A DNA stretch of 64,000 bases from Caballeronia sordidicola (GTDB lineage: Bacteria > Pseudomonadota > Gammaproteobacteria > Burkholderiales > Burkholderiaceae): positions 124,001 to 188,000 of the forward strand of contig NZ_FCOC02000001.1 of NCBI RefSeq assembly GCF_001544455.2. The letters are read 5' to 3'. Below, one piece after another: positions 7,982-16,312 of the stretch; positions within the stretch are counted from its first letter, which is position 1; every line of letters begins with the position of its first letter. The notes under the pieces are model-generated. The model saw only the letters and a program-made list of their open reading frames with translations. It had not been told where the DNA came from and made no database searches. The position numbers and the translations under genes are program-made.

Positions 7982-9346
7982 TCAGTTCGTTGGAACGCCG
8001 TAGCGCTTGAACAAAGCCTCGAAGAAGGCCTTCAAGTCCGCCTTGGCTGCTGGCGCCTGCAGCTCCACGGCCCCAAAGCGAAAGACTTCATATCCCGCGA
8101 GCTTGAGTTCGCGATCACCCCGGACCATCTGCGCATAGCGTTGCACGTCGGCACTCCCTGCGCCGTTCGCGTAGTGGTGCTTGCCGTCCACTTCGATGAC
8201 GACGCGCACGCCGTGCGGTAGCAGCAACAAAAAGTCCATGCGAAAGCGCAAAAGTGCGTCCGGCCCTCGCTCCTTGACCGTGCGTGGATCCCAGTGAAGC
8301 CATACTTCCGGCAGCAGTGCGGGCAGATTCGGTACGGCGCTGCGGAACCCCTCGAAGAAGGCATCGAACAACAAGGTCTGCGGCGGAGAGTTGCGGGGCA
8401 AGCTGGCCTTGAGACGCGTACAGCGAACGCTTGGCTTGCGCGGCATCAGCGATCTGCTCGGCATCACCCCACCACTGCTGCAGATCGCTCCAGCGCAGTC
8501 CATCGTTGCCGATGGGACGGTCATAGACGAGCACCTTATCGGCATTGGTGACGATCTCGATGTCGTTGTCCAGCGCGTCGCGGAAACGCAGGTCAGGCTT
8601 GTCGGGTGAGGCAAAGATAAGATTCTTCGGCCGACCTTTGATCGTCGCGTGCAACGAGACCATCGAGAAGACCGGGTAGCCTCCTTCCGAATCTGTCTCG
8701 CGCAGTTCGACGCCGCAATTGCGCAGCGACTCGTTGACGCAAGCGACGAAGTGGCGTTGCGCTGCCTCGTCGGGCCGCACGTCGGCCGAAGCCAGCCCCT
8801 CAAGAAGCAGCGCAAAGCGTCAATCGGAAGCGTCATAGGCACCCAACTGGTCGAACAGCGTTTCGGCCGGCCAGTCCTCTGGATTTCGGTGGACGTGCTG
8901 CTGAATGTCCGCGCGCAATCCGCTGGGCTTGCCGCCTAGCAAGTTCATCCAGTCATCGGCATTCAAGATCCACAACTGATCCAGAAGGTCATCGAACCCG
9001 CAAGCATCCCCATACAGCTCTTCGCTGTTGAGTCTTCGAGCGACCTCACGCCGATAACGCTTCGGGATCGGCGGACACCCACTGTCACTCCAGAGAATGT
9101 CCTGAATCTGGTTGCGCGTAGTGGCATTGGGCGGATGGCGCACCAACAGCTTGCGTGCAACCGCAGGCAGATCTGTGTCGGCGGCCGCCTCGAAGCTGGA
9201 GGTCATGCGGTCACGCTGGAACCGTCAGTGGCAGGAACGGGCAGCCCCAATTCTTCGCAAAGCGTCGGCAACATGGTGTGCGTGCCGGCGTCTTTTAACG
9301 CCATGATAAGCGGTGCCAACAGCGAGCGAAGATGCGCGTAGTCCAT
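7982..9346 (-). pseudogene. AbiJ_NTD3-like protein with PD-(D/E)XK nuclease domain, three disabling lesions
   Basis: Read through three lesions, the reverse strand gives one protein of about 450 residues. The N-terminal piece (from ATG 9346, ending at 9203) continues in another frame at RMTSSFEAA after a one-base loss near 9220. A TGA at 8820-8822 stands where CGA would give DASDRRFALLLEGL. A further frame change lies near 8412. The N-terminal half resembles AbiJ_NTD3-type domains (from memory). The C-terminal part has RMDFLLLL followed by VIEVDGKHHYA, the D...ExDxK pattern of restriction-type nucleases. It is the last gene of the unit starting at 11278. A lost phage-defence effector is the likely history. 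Confidence 0.68.
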
Positions 9347-9356
9347 CGGATGCGAC

Positions 9357-10229
9357 TCAACCTCTCAGCACCATGGCGCGCAGCAGCGCGTCGATCTGAC
9401 CGAACGCATCCTGCTGCCATTGCTCGGGCGTGCGATCACCCAGCGCACGCGTGTCTTCGACGAAGCGCCTCACACAGGTCGGCCCGTATCCCTCAAACGT
9501 ATCGAACTTCTCGGCGATGTACCGGAAGCCGCGTTCGCCGCTTGCATGCCCCAGCAGCGGCTGACATTCCCGTGCCAGTGCGTCGATGCCATCGGGGTAG
9601 TTCCGCACGCAGTAGTAGATGTCGTAGGCGTCCTTCTGCTTGTAGCGGCCCACCAGTGCATGACCCTTCATCGCCAGCAGAGCGGGGATGGAACACACCG
9701 CGATCTCTACACGGTTTGTCCCGCCGTCCGGCATCGCCCCCGTCACCGCCACGAGTTGATAGAACCGCATCGCCAGATCAGCGCCATCCGCCCGCTGCAC
9801 GGCAAAGTCGCTGATCAGTGGGGGATCGTTTTTTACGATTTCGGCGTCGCGGGGCATCAAAAAATCAACTACGACGTCGATTGCTTCCCCGCCATCTCGC
9901 GCGGGAACCTGGCGAACCAGCTGGAAGCGCCTAGGCCCCTCGCGCTGGATGTATCCATGGCCTTGAAGCGCGCCGATCAAGGTGGCGTACTCGCCGTCGC
10001 CGAGTGCTTCCGCGTCCAGCCCAACGTCCACGTCGAGCGTGCCGACGTGGGGCATGTCTTCACTGGCCAGCAGCAGCCAGGGAACCGCGCCGCCGACGAT
10101 CGCGAACTTGCCCTTGAAGCTGCCAAGGATCTGCCCGATTTCGATCAGCACGGACTTCACGGCCGCAGTCGTGCGGTCGTCGTACTCGGCCGCCGACTGA
10201 GGTTCCTGTGGGGGTGTTATTTGGGCCAT
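9357..10229 (-). CDS. AbiEii-like nucleotidyltransferase
   Basis: The 290-residue protein has FAIVGGAVPWLL followed by TLDVDVGLD, the GG...DxD pattern of the nucleotidyltransferase fold used by AbiEii/AbiGii toxins and related proteins. It overlaps the preceding winged-helix gene by 13 bases, and that gene resembles AbiEi_2 antitoxins. The pair is therefore most simply a type IV toxin-antitoxin module distinct from the one at 4458-6094. No frame damage is seen. The downstream nuclease-like gene, 10 bases away, is broken. Confidence 0.72.
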   Translation of the reverse strand: MAQITPPQEPQSAAEYDDRTTAAVKSVLIEIGQILGSFKGKFAIVGGAVPWLLLASEDMPHVGTLDVDVGLDAEALGDGEYATLIGALQGHGYIQREGPRRFQLVRQVPARDGGEAIDVVVDFLMPRDAEIVKNDPPLISDFAVQRADGADLAMRFYQLVAVTGAMPDGGTNRVEIAVCSIPALLAMKGHALVGRYKQKDAYDIYYCVRNYPDGIDALARECQPLLGHASGERGFRYIAEKFDTFEGYGPTCVRRFVEDTRALGDRTPEQWQQDAFGQIDALLRAMVLRG

Positions 10230-11278
10230 GAGAGTCGTTCCTGTCGCAAGTGGTCCGCCGCCTCGGCGCCACGCTCGCCGGCAATGGAAAGATCAAGGTA
10301 GGTTTGAACCGGGCTCGTACAGATCGCACCGGGCGCTGGCTCAACGGTATCGGCGAGTAGTCCCAAGTCCTTCGGCACAGTGACGACCACGTTCTCCCCT
10401 TTGGAGCTGAGCGTGAGCTTCAACGCTGCCTGGAGCTTGCGCAGGCCTTCGTCGTCGGCAAAGAAGTAATGCGAGCCGGCGCGCGCGTATGGAGAAAGCC
10501 ACTGCGCAGCCGAAAACGATGCGAAGGCCGCACGTCCAGGACTATTGTTCGCACGCAAAGCGCTTCGAGCCGCATCTTCAAGTGCGCTGCCATGCAGCGG
10601 CGTGTAGAAGCGCAGCCGCTCACCAGGTGGCGCGGTGTAGCTCTCCCGCCAAGCGTCTAGCAGTGCATCGGGCTCGGAGAGGACCAAGCCATCATCCGAG
10701 GCACGTGCCCATTCCCGATCAATCAAGCCGGTGCGCACATTGCTGACGTGTCCAAGACTGACCCCGGAGATTTCCGACAACTCAGTGACCCGCCATGCGC
10801 GGCCAGGCTCACGCAGCATAGCGCGGAGCACTTGGGCGGACTTTGGCTTGAACAGCGACTTAAGTTCGCGTTGTTCGGCCGCAGGCCTGTCCGCCACCAT
10901 GCGCTCAATGAACACACCGCCGAACGCGATCCGGACGTTTCCCTCCAAGTCGAGATAGCTGACGCCCTTCTCTTCGCATAACTGCCTAACTGCGGGTGAA
11001 ATGTAGGGGGCGATGAAAACGGGCGTCGCCTCGGGGACTCGATGCGCAATGTAGTTCCGCAGCTCCAGCAGCGCGGACCGTGCGTACCGCGGTTGCCCGT
11101 TCGACTTATACTCGCAGATAAGCAGGTGCGGCCGACCGTCCACGAGCAGCCGGGCGATCAAGTCCGGCTCCCAATCGCCGGACATGACTTCGGCGTCGAT
11201 GCCTTCGATCTGAAGGATCGGAATCTTCTCAAGCACCGCGCGTAGCGCCTCACCAGCGAGAGCCTCTGCCTCTTTCAT
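10217..11278 (-). CDS. AbiEi_2-like winged-helix antitoxin / regulator
   Basis: The protein (about 353 residues) combines an N-terminal nuclease-like alpha/beta region (PDLIARLLVDGRPHLLICEYK) with a winged helix near the middle (WRVTELSEISGVSLGHVSNV) and a C-terminal alpha/beta part. This layout fits the AbiEi_2 group of type IV antitoxins. I chose ATG 11278 because AGAGG lies 8 bases upstream; ATG 11299 in the same frame has no ribosome site. It is first in an operon with the nucleotidyltransferase. The upstream region holds inverted repeats that could be its operator. Confidence 0.7.
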   Translation of the reverse strand: MKEAEALAGEALRAVLEKIPILQIEGIDAEVMSGDWEPDLIARLLVDGRPHLLICEYKSNGQPRYARSALLELRNYIAHRVPEATPVFIAPYISPAVRQLCEEKGVSYLDLEGNVRIAFGGVFIERMVADRPAAEQRELKSLFKPKSAQVLRAMLREPGRAWRVTELSEISGVSLGHVSNVRTGLIDREWARASDDGLVLSEPDALLDAWRESYTAPPGERLRFYTPLHGSALEDAARSALRANNSPGRAAFASFSAAQWLSPYARAGSHYFFADDEGLRKLQAALKLTLSSKGENVVVTVPKDLGLLADTVEPAPGAICTSPVQTYLDLSIAGERGAEAADHLRQERLSWPK

Positions 11279-11356
11279 CAAACTGACCTCTTTCAACATA
11301 CGCTGAAAATAGCATATTTTCTGAAAACTGCGGACCTATTCACCAGAATACCGACT

Positions 11357-11407
11357 TTCAACAATCGATGAAATATTATGATTTACTGAAATTCCTAGAT
11401 TGTTGAA
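11357..11407. promoter_or_regulatory. Inverted repeat upstream of the AbiEi_2-like operon
   Basis: TTCAACAATC (11357-11366) and GATTGTTGAA (11398-11407) are perfect reverse complements, 41 bases centre to centre, with A+T-rich sequence between them and several TTTCA/TGAAA half sites. It lies about 80 bases upstream of the operon start in otherwise high-G+C DNA. A promoter with an autoregulatory operator is plausible. Confidence 0.4.
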
Positions 11408-11540
11408 CCGGTTGGAGTCAGGCTACGATATCCACAACTATCCGAATACCTGCATCTGCAGCCGGCAGGCCGCGTCGACGCAAGCATTTGGCAACTTGAC
11501 GAGCAACGCGCAGGCCTATGTCCACAAGGGCTGCTGGAGG

Positions 11541-11761
11541 TCAGCTCCCCACCCTCTTCTTGAATCTCCGATCTCCGGCGACGAACGCCTCCAGCATGTG
11601 GGAGATCAACACCATCACATCGGCCGCTTCGCCGTAGGTCTCGCGGGCATGACCGCGTAGCGGTCAAGATTGGTCTTGAGCGTGGCCGGACACGCGAAGG
11701 TCAGCTTGATACTTTCGGTTTTCGGCAGTGGCCCGAGCCGCAGTCTCCTAGTCGTGCCCAT
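11541..11761 (-). pseudogene. DUF2274-family protein remnant (frameshifted)
   Basis: The frame from ATG 11761 reads MGTTRRLRLGPLPKTESIKL and continues like the intact DUF2274 protein at 61312-61578. A frameshift near 11655 then moves it to the frame encoding ETYGEAADVMVLISHMLEAF, which ends at 11541. DUF2274 genes follow trbI in many conjugative elements. This copy and the short trbI tail beside it show that a conjugation module once lay here. Confidence 0.75.
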
Positions 11762-11797
11762 TGCATTGGCCCTCGCTGGACAGAGAGCGGCTGGTAG
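11762..11797 (-). pseudogene. Tail fragment of trbI
   Basis: The few codons before the DUF2274 remnant read YQPLSVQRGPM, matching the C-terminal YQPLFVQRGPMP of intact TrbI at 61575. Similarity stops at about 11797, so nearly all of trbI and everything beyond it is missing. This is a deletion or recombination junction of an integrative element. Confidence 0.65.
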
Positions 11798-11905
11798 GGG
11801 TGTCGATCAAACTGTAAGTGCGGCCGCTGCGATGAAGCAGCGGGGGATCATGGCTGCCGGTAGCAATTCAAAACCGGCAAACACCTCGCGACTAACCTGC
11901 TGCAC

Positions 11906-12253
11906 CTACTCGCAAATGAACGCCGATGCCGCTTCCCGAGCGTGATCGACGTCAGGACTGCGGTAAGCCTTTTCTGGAATCTCCGAGAGCCTAGATCCAT
12001 GCACCTGTCCGCTGAGGCCATAGAATTTCTGGAAACTCATGATCAGCGGAGACTATTTGTCCGGATCGATGCAATTGATGTGGCCTTCCATTAGCAGGTC
12101 CGGGTGGACATGCACGCGCTGGATTCTCACCTCGATCAAGGTGATGAAGCCACGCAGTTCGGCGCTGTCTTCCCCGACGCCATGCGTTGCCGCAACGACC
12201 GCTTCCGAAAAACCGAGTGGTCGAGGGTCGACGCTACCCATTGCCGCGCCCAT
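11906..12253 (-). pseudogene. Flavin-reductase-like remnant
   Basis: The reverse strand reads HVHPDLLMEGHINCIDPDK, a stop (TAG 12053-12055, where Trp is expected), then SPLIMSFQKFYGLSGQVHGS and more. This resembles the C-terminal part of DIM6/NTAB flavin reductase domain proteins as I remember them. The N-terminal flavin-binding part is missing or scrambled. It lies next to the trbI junction, so it may be the host gene interrupted or trimmed by the element. Confidence 0.45.
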
Positions 12254-12466
12254 CGTCGGCGTCGCCCTGTGTCAGTTCGAGGTCGTGCATTGTCATCGGT
12301 ACCTAAAATATCTGTGCCTGTCTTTATCGAGCCGTGCGCCCCGTTATGCCCCTATCGCAAGGCGCAGAATTGCTGCCGCGCTTCGCGGACGATCCTATCA
12401 GCGTCTGAAACAGTTGATGATTGGACCAGAACTTGCTTGTTTCGTCGGAACTAATGGCGGTCGACG

Positions 12467-12859
12467 ATGATTAGAGTACGTCTGGTGGACGATGAACCTG
12501 CCATCGTGGAGGTGTTGGGATTGGCCCTGACGGAAAATGGGCTCAAGGTCCGCATAGCTTCGAATGGCGTGCGCGCGCTCGACCCGGTTGCGCAATGGCG
12601 GCCTGACGTTGTCCTGTCGGACTGGATGATGCCTTTGATGGACGGCGGTGCCCTCGCACGAACTCTTAAAAGCGCGCCTGAACTGGCCGCTATCCCAATT
12701 TTCATAACAAGTGCACTGCATCCAGCCGGCAATCTGCCCATTGACGAGTTTTTGCAGAAGCCCTTCGGAGTGTCTCAACTTCTGCGGCTTATCCAGCGCC
12801 ATACGCTCCGCCGTGCGGCGGCATCTAGATGCGGGCGGGTGAATCGCGAAGGCAAATGA
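12467..12859 (+). CDS. Stand-alone response regulator receiver protein
   Basis: The 130-residue protein is a single REC domain. Visible landmarks are the acidic pair in RLVDDEP, the phospho-acceptor Asp in VLSDWMMPLMDGG (about residue 45), a Thr/Ser in FITSA, and the conserved Lys in LQKPF. No output domain follows, so it probably relays phosphate or modulates a kinase. It lies 130 bases upstream of a GGDEF-EAL protein in the same direction and near several kinases. Confidence 0.85.
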   Translation: MIRVRLVDDEPAIVEVLGLALTENGLKVRIASNGVRALDPVAQWRPDVVLSDWMMPLMDGGALARTLKSAPELAAIPIFITSALHPAGNLPIDEFLQKPFGVSQLLRLIQRHTLRRAAASRCGRVNREGK

Positions 12860-12988
12860 CTAGGCAAGTCATCGTACACACGGACAGATGAATCTTACAA
12901 TTCTTCATAAATGCTTACATCACCGGGCGGTGCTTCGGGAGTTCGGTGCCAGCCCAAACAAATAAAGTCGGCTTCCAGGGAGAGGCGT

Positions 12989-15169
12989 ATGTCATCGATT
13001 GCGGAATACGCGGACGAACAAATCCGCCTTGCGACACTTGCAGAATACGGCGTCCAATCAGCACTTGCGGACCCTGGGTTTGATCGTCTGGTGCAGCTCG
13101 CCGCCAGCATTTTCGGGGTTCCGATTGCGCTTGTGTCACTGGTTGAAGCCGAGCGTCAGCTTTTCGCCGCCAGCGTCGGGCTGGACGTGTGCGAAACTTC
13201 GCGTGATGTCTCGTTCTGCGCGTACGCGATGCGGGGTGAAGACATCATGATCGTCCCGGACGCCCGCGCGGATCTACGCTTTCGGAATAACCCGCTCGTG
13301 ACGGGCTCACCTTTTATCCGTTTCTATGCGGGCGCGCCGCTGCGCACCGCCAACGGACAGTCGCTGGGGACGCTGTGCATCATTGGCCATCAGCCGCGCG
13401 AAAGCTTCAGTGAGCATGACAGGCGCAACTTGCGCGATCTTGCAGCGCTCGTACTGGACAAGCTCGAGCTTCGCCGGCTGGAAATGGCACGGCGTGCGAG
13501 CCAGTTTCGCTTTGAGAAGATCGCCGGCACCTCGCCTGATGTCATCATCTGCGCGGACGATCAGGGACGTACGACATTCTGGAATCCGGCTGCCGAGAAG
13601 CTACTGGGTTATCGCGCCGACGAAATACTAGGACACAGCATCGATCTTATTGCGCCCGAGGAGTTCACCGCACGCCTCTATCAGTTGGCGGCCGCCGGCG
13701 AGTCGCTCACCGAGGGGCGCACAGTGGAAATGACGGTGCGTGCGGCCAATGGCACGACGATTCCGGTCGAATTGTCAGGCTCGATGTGGCGCGAAGACGG
13801 CCGGCCGAGTTTCGGCGCCATCCTGCGTGATATCACGGAGCGGCGTCAAAACGAAGATCGATTATTCCGCCTGGCTCACGTCGATCCCCTCACGGAATTG
13901 CCCAACCGCACCATGTTGCGCGAGCGCGTAGAGCAGGCGCTCAGCGATGAGATGTCAGCCTGCGTGATGATGGTGGATCTCGATGGGTTCAAGGACGTCA
14001 ACGACAGCCTCGGCCATTCGGGCGGCGACGCGGTTCTCATCAATGTCGCCCGCCGGCTGCAAGCTTGCGTGCGAGCCGGCGATACGGTTGCTCGGATGGG
14101 CGGCGATGAATTTGCGATCCTGCTTCCGGGATTACCCGACGCGAACTCGGCCGGACGCATCGCCGACAGCGTGATCGCCGCGGTGTCACAGCTCCTGACG
14201 ATCGACGGGCAGCCCGTGAACATTGGTGCAAGCGTCGGTGTCGCGATGTTCCCAGGGGATGGACTCACGGTGCGGGAGCTGCTCTCAAGCGCCGACCTTG
14301 CGCTCTATCAGGCAAAGGCCGAAGGACGGCATTGCCGACGTTTTTTCAGTGCTGATCTGCGCGAGGCGGCGACGTTGAAGCGAGCCTATCAGGGTGAACT
14401 CGCCAGGGCGTTTCGCGAGCAGGAATTCGAACTGTACTACCAACCGCAGGTGAGGCTGAGCGACGGCGCGCTCGTAGGAGCCGAGGCATTGCTAAGATGG
14501 AATCACCCGGAAAAGGGCCTGCTCGGACCCGGCGCATTTCTTCCTGCGATCGAAGCGGGGCTGCTGGCGCCCCAGATCGGCGACTGGATCATTCGTACCG
14601 CTTGTCAGCAGGCGGCACTTTGGCGTGGCCCGTCGACAACCGATTTCCGAATGGGCATCAACCTGTTCGGCGCTCAGTTTCGCGCGGGTGACCTCGCTGA
14701 CAAGGTCATGGAAGCACTTGATGAGTTCAACCTCCCGCCGACGGCGCTCGAACTGGAGATCACGGAGAACATCATCCTGCGCCACGACGAGCATATGCTC
14801 CGGCCGCTGCGGAAATTGCATGAACTTGGCGTGGGTATCGCCTTTGACGACTATGGCACTGGCTACGCGTCCCTCAGCATGCTCAAGCGCTATCCGTTAT
14901 CGCGCCTGAAGATTGACCAGACGTTCGTGCGGGCGATGCTTGACTCGCCTCCGGACGCCGCCATCGTTCGGGCGATCCTATATCTGGGACACAGCTTTGG
15001 TCTTGAGGTCATCGCGGAGGGCGTGGAAACGGAGGAGCAGGCGACGCGATTGCGCAAAAAGGGATGCGGAACGGCACAGGGCTTCCTGTTCGGCAGGCCA
15101 ATGCCCGCGGACGAGTTTACGCGGCGATTTGTTCTCGGCGATTCGCTGGCCAGCTCTCTCGGTCAGTAG
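12989..15169 (+). CDS. GAF-PAS-GGDEF-EAL cyclic-di-GMP signalling protein
   Basis: This protein of about 726 residues has four parts. An N-terminal GAF domain spans roughly 20-160. A PAS domain follows ([19 protein letters not shown]). A GGDEF domain carries the intact motif [12 protein letters not shown], and an EAL domain carries [13 protein letters not shown] and [13 protein letters not shown]. Both enzymatic motifs look intact, so it could both make and break cyclic-di-GMP. The start at 12989 has GGGAGAGG just upstream; an in-frame start at 12911 is less likely. No membrane segment is seen, so it should sense a cytosolic signal through GAF/PAS. Confidence 0.9.
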   Translation: MSSIAEYADEQIRLATLAEYGVQSALADPGFDRLVQLAASIFGVPIALVSLVEAERQLFAASVGLDVCETSRDVSFCAYAMRGEDIMIVPDARADLRFRNNPLVTGSPFIRFYAGAPLRTANGQSLGTLCIIGHQPRESFSEHDRRNLRDLAALVLDKLELRRLEMARRASQFRFEKIAGTSPDVIICADDQGRTTFWNPAAEKLLGYRADEILGHSIDLIAPEEFTARLYQLAAAGESLTEGRTVEMTVRAANGTTIPVELSGSMWREDGRPSFGAILRDITERRQNEDRLFRLAHVDPLTELPNRTMLRERVEQALSDEMSACVMMVDLDGFKDVNDSLGHSGGDAVLINVARRLQACVRAGDTVARMGGDEFAILLPGLPDANSAGRIADSVIAAVSQLLTIDGQPVNIGASVGVAMFPGDGLTVRELLSSADLALYQAKAEGRHCRRFFSADLREAATLKRAYQGELARAFREQEFELYYQPQVRLSDGALVGAEALLRWNHPEKGLLGPGAFLPAIEAGLLAPQIGDWIIRTACQQAALWRGPSTTDFRMGINLFGAQFRAGDLADKVMEALDEFNLPPTALELEITENIILRHDEHMLRPLRKLHELGVGIAFDDYGTGYASLSMLKRYPLSRLKIDQTFVRAMLDSPPDAAIVRAILYLGHSFGLEVIAEGVETEEQATRLRKKGCGTAQGFLFGRPMPADEFTRRFVLGDSLASSLGQ

Positions 15170-15617
15170 CACAGCATCCGATGATTGATTTCCAGCTCTT
15201 AGTCAGAGAACTACATTTTGTCGACTCTTGGGCGCAAGAGATCGGGGTCTCGAGGCGGGCTATCGTCGAAAAGCGTTTAGACAGGCGATAGAGGCGGATT
15301 TTACCTGTCGCCCTATCAGTTCGCGAAAAGATGGCCGTGGCCCGCTCCTACGGTTGACTGATGCTAAAACAAGACCGCACCGCCGCGATCGACTTGGATG
15401 CAGCAGGGACGATCGGAGATGGATTACGAAGAAGTGCTGAACGTCGGACTTTAAAGTGCACTACCACGAGTTTCGGGCTTGCGAACGCCTGACCTGTGCT
15501 TGCTTCTTAAACTGGCATCGCTCATTCCTTGAAGTAGCGCGGCATTGCGTAGTTGATCAAAGTGGTCGATTGTTTAAACAAGCCGCACCTGGCTGACCGT
15601 CAACGACGAACTGACGA
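15170..15617. other. Gene-free stretch
   Basis: I see no supportable gene, repeat or RNA between the GGDEF-EAL gene and the next small gene. Confidence 0.4.
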
Positions 15618-16115
15618 ATGAAGCGTTCCATGGCTGGAAAATCCCGAAAGCGCAAATGCGCCTCTCCGCGTAGGGGGCCTCCGAAGACCCGCGAGATGCT
15701 ACTCCCCACGGCGTTGGCCTCGGCTCGAAGCGTCTCTCTGCACAACCACCTCGCGCTCGTCGCGTTGCGGCAGGGACAAGGCAACATCGATCTCGCGGGT
15801 GAGTTGTTGAAGACTGTCTACCTGACCCACTTCTTGCCCAGTTTTGAAAACACTCGTGCAACGTTAGAGCACGTCGTCGCAGCGGAGCAAAGTCTCAAGG
15901 CGTGCATCTTGAACGCCGCGACAACCGGTGAGTGGATTTTGAGCGACATTGACTGTCAGGCTATCCAAACGGTATTAGAGCTACACGATGCCCAGCTCTC
16001 GTCGGTTCCGGTTCATCGGATCGTCGCAGCGAAAGCTCGACTGTCGCGCATACTGGAAGCAGGAGCTTTTCCGAATCTCGCCACGACATTTCGTGAAAGC
16101 AGTCGACAAGACTGA
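15618..16115 (+). CDS. Uncharacterised small protein, Burkholderiaceae type
   Basis: The 165-residue protein begins with a basic segment (KSRKRKCASPRRGPPKT) followed by a helical body with LHNHLALVALRQGQGNID. Similar proteins in Burkholderia genomes are often labelled Fis family regulators, without a clear basis that I know of. The start may instead be the ATG at 15630. It stands alone between signalling genes. Confidence 0.6.
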   Translation: MKRSMAGKSRKRKCASPRRGPPKTREMLLPTALASARSVSLHNHLALVALRQGQGNIDLAGELLKTVYLTHFLPSFENTRATLEHVVAAEQSLKACILNAATTGEWILSDIDCQAIQTVLELHDAQLSSVPVHRIVAAKARLSRILEAGAFPNLATTFRESSRQD

Positions 16116-16225
16116 CCGATTAACGCCGATCAGCAGCATGTTCGAATTTTGCTCAGTGGAGGTTTGGTCAGCAAACCTGTTTGCCTTATTTCCGCACTTC
16201 CCAAAAGCCCTTATTCAGACTCGTA

Positions 16226-16305
16226 CGACGGATGCCGGTTTCGATCGCTATCTGGTAAAACCGGCTGATTCCGACGTGTTGATTCGCCTGTTACGCGAAC
16301 CATAA
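16226..16305 (+). pseudogene. C-terminal remnant of a receiver domain
   Basis: The plus strand reads TDAGFDRYLVKPADSDVLIRLLREP and stops at 16305. This is the typical end of a response-regulator receiver, with the conserved KP after the last strand. The N-terminal part with the phospho-acceptor Asp is not found upstream in any frame. It abuts the end of the convergent kinase gene. Confidence 0.55.
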
Positions 16306-16312
16306 GAAAACG

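Noticed and set aside
9420..10301. Plus-strand open frame of 293 codons opposite the nucleotidyltransferase
   Set aside because: Antisense shadow; the reverse strand carries the nucleotidyltransferase motif and coupled overlaps.
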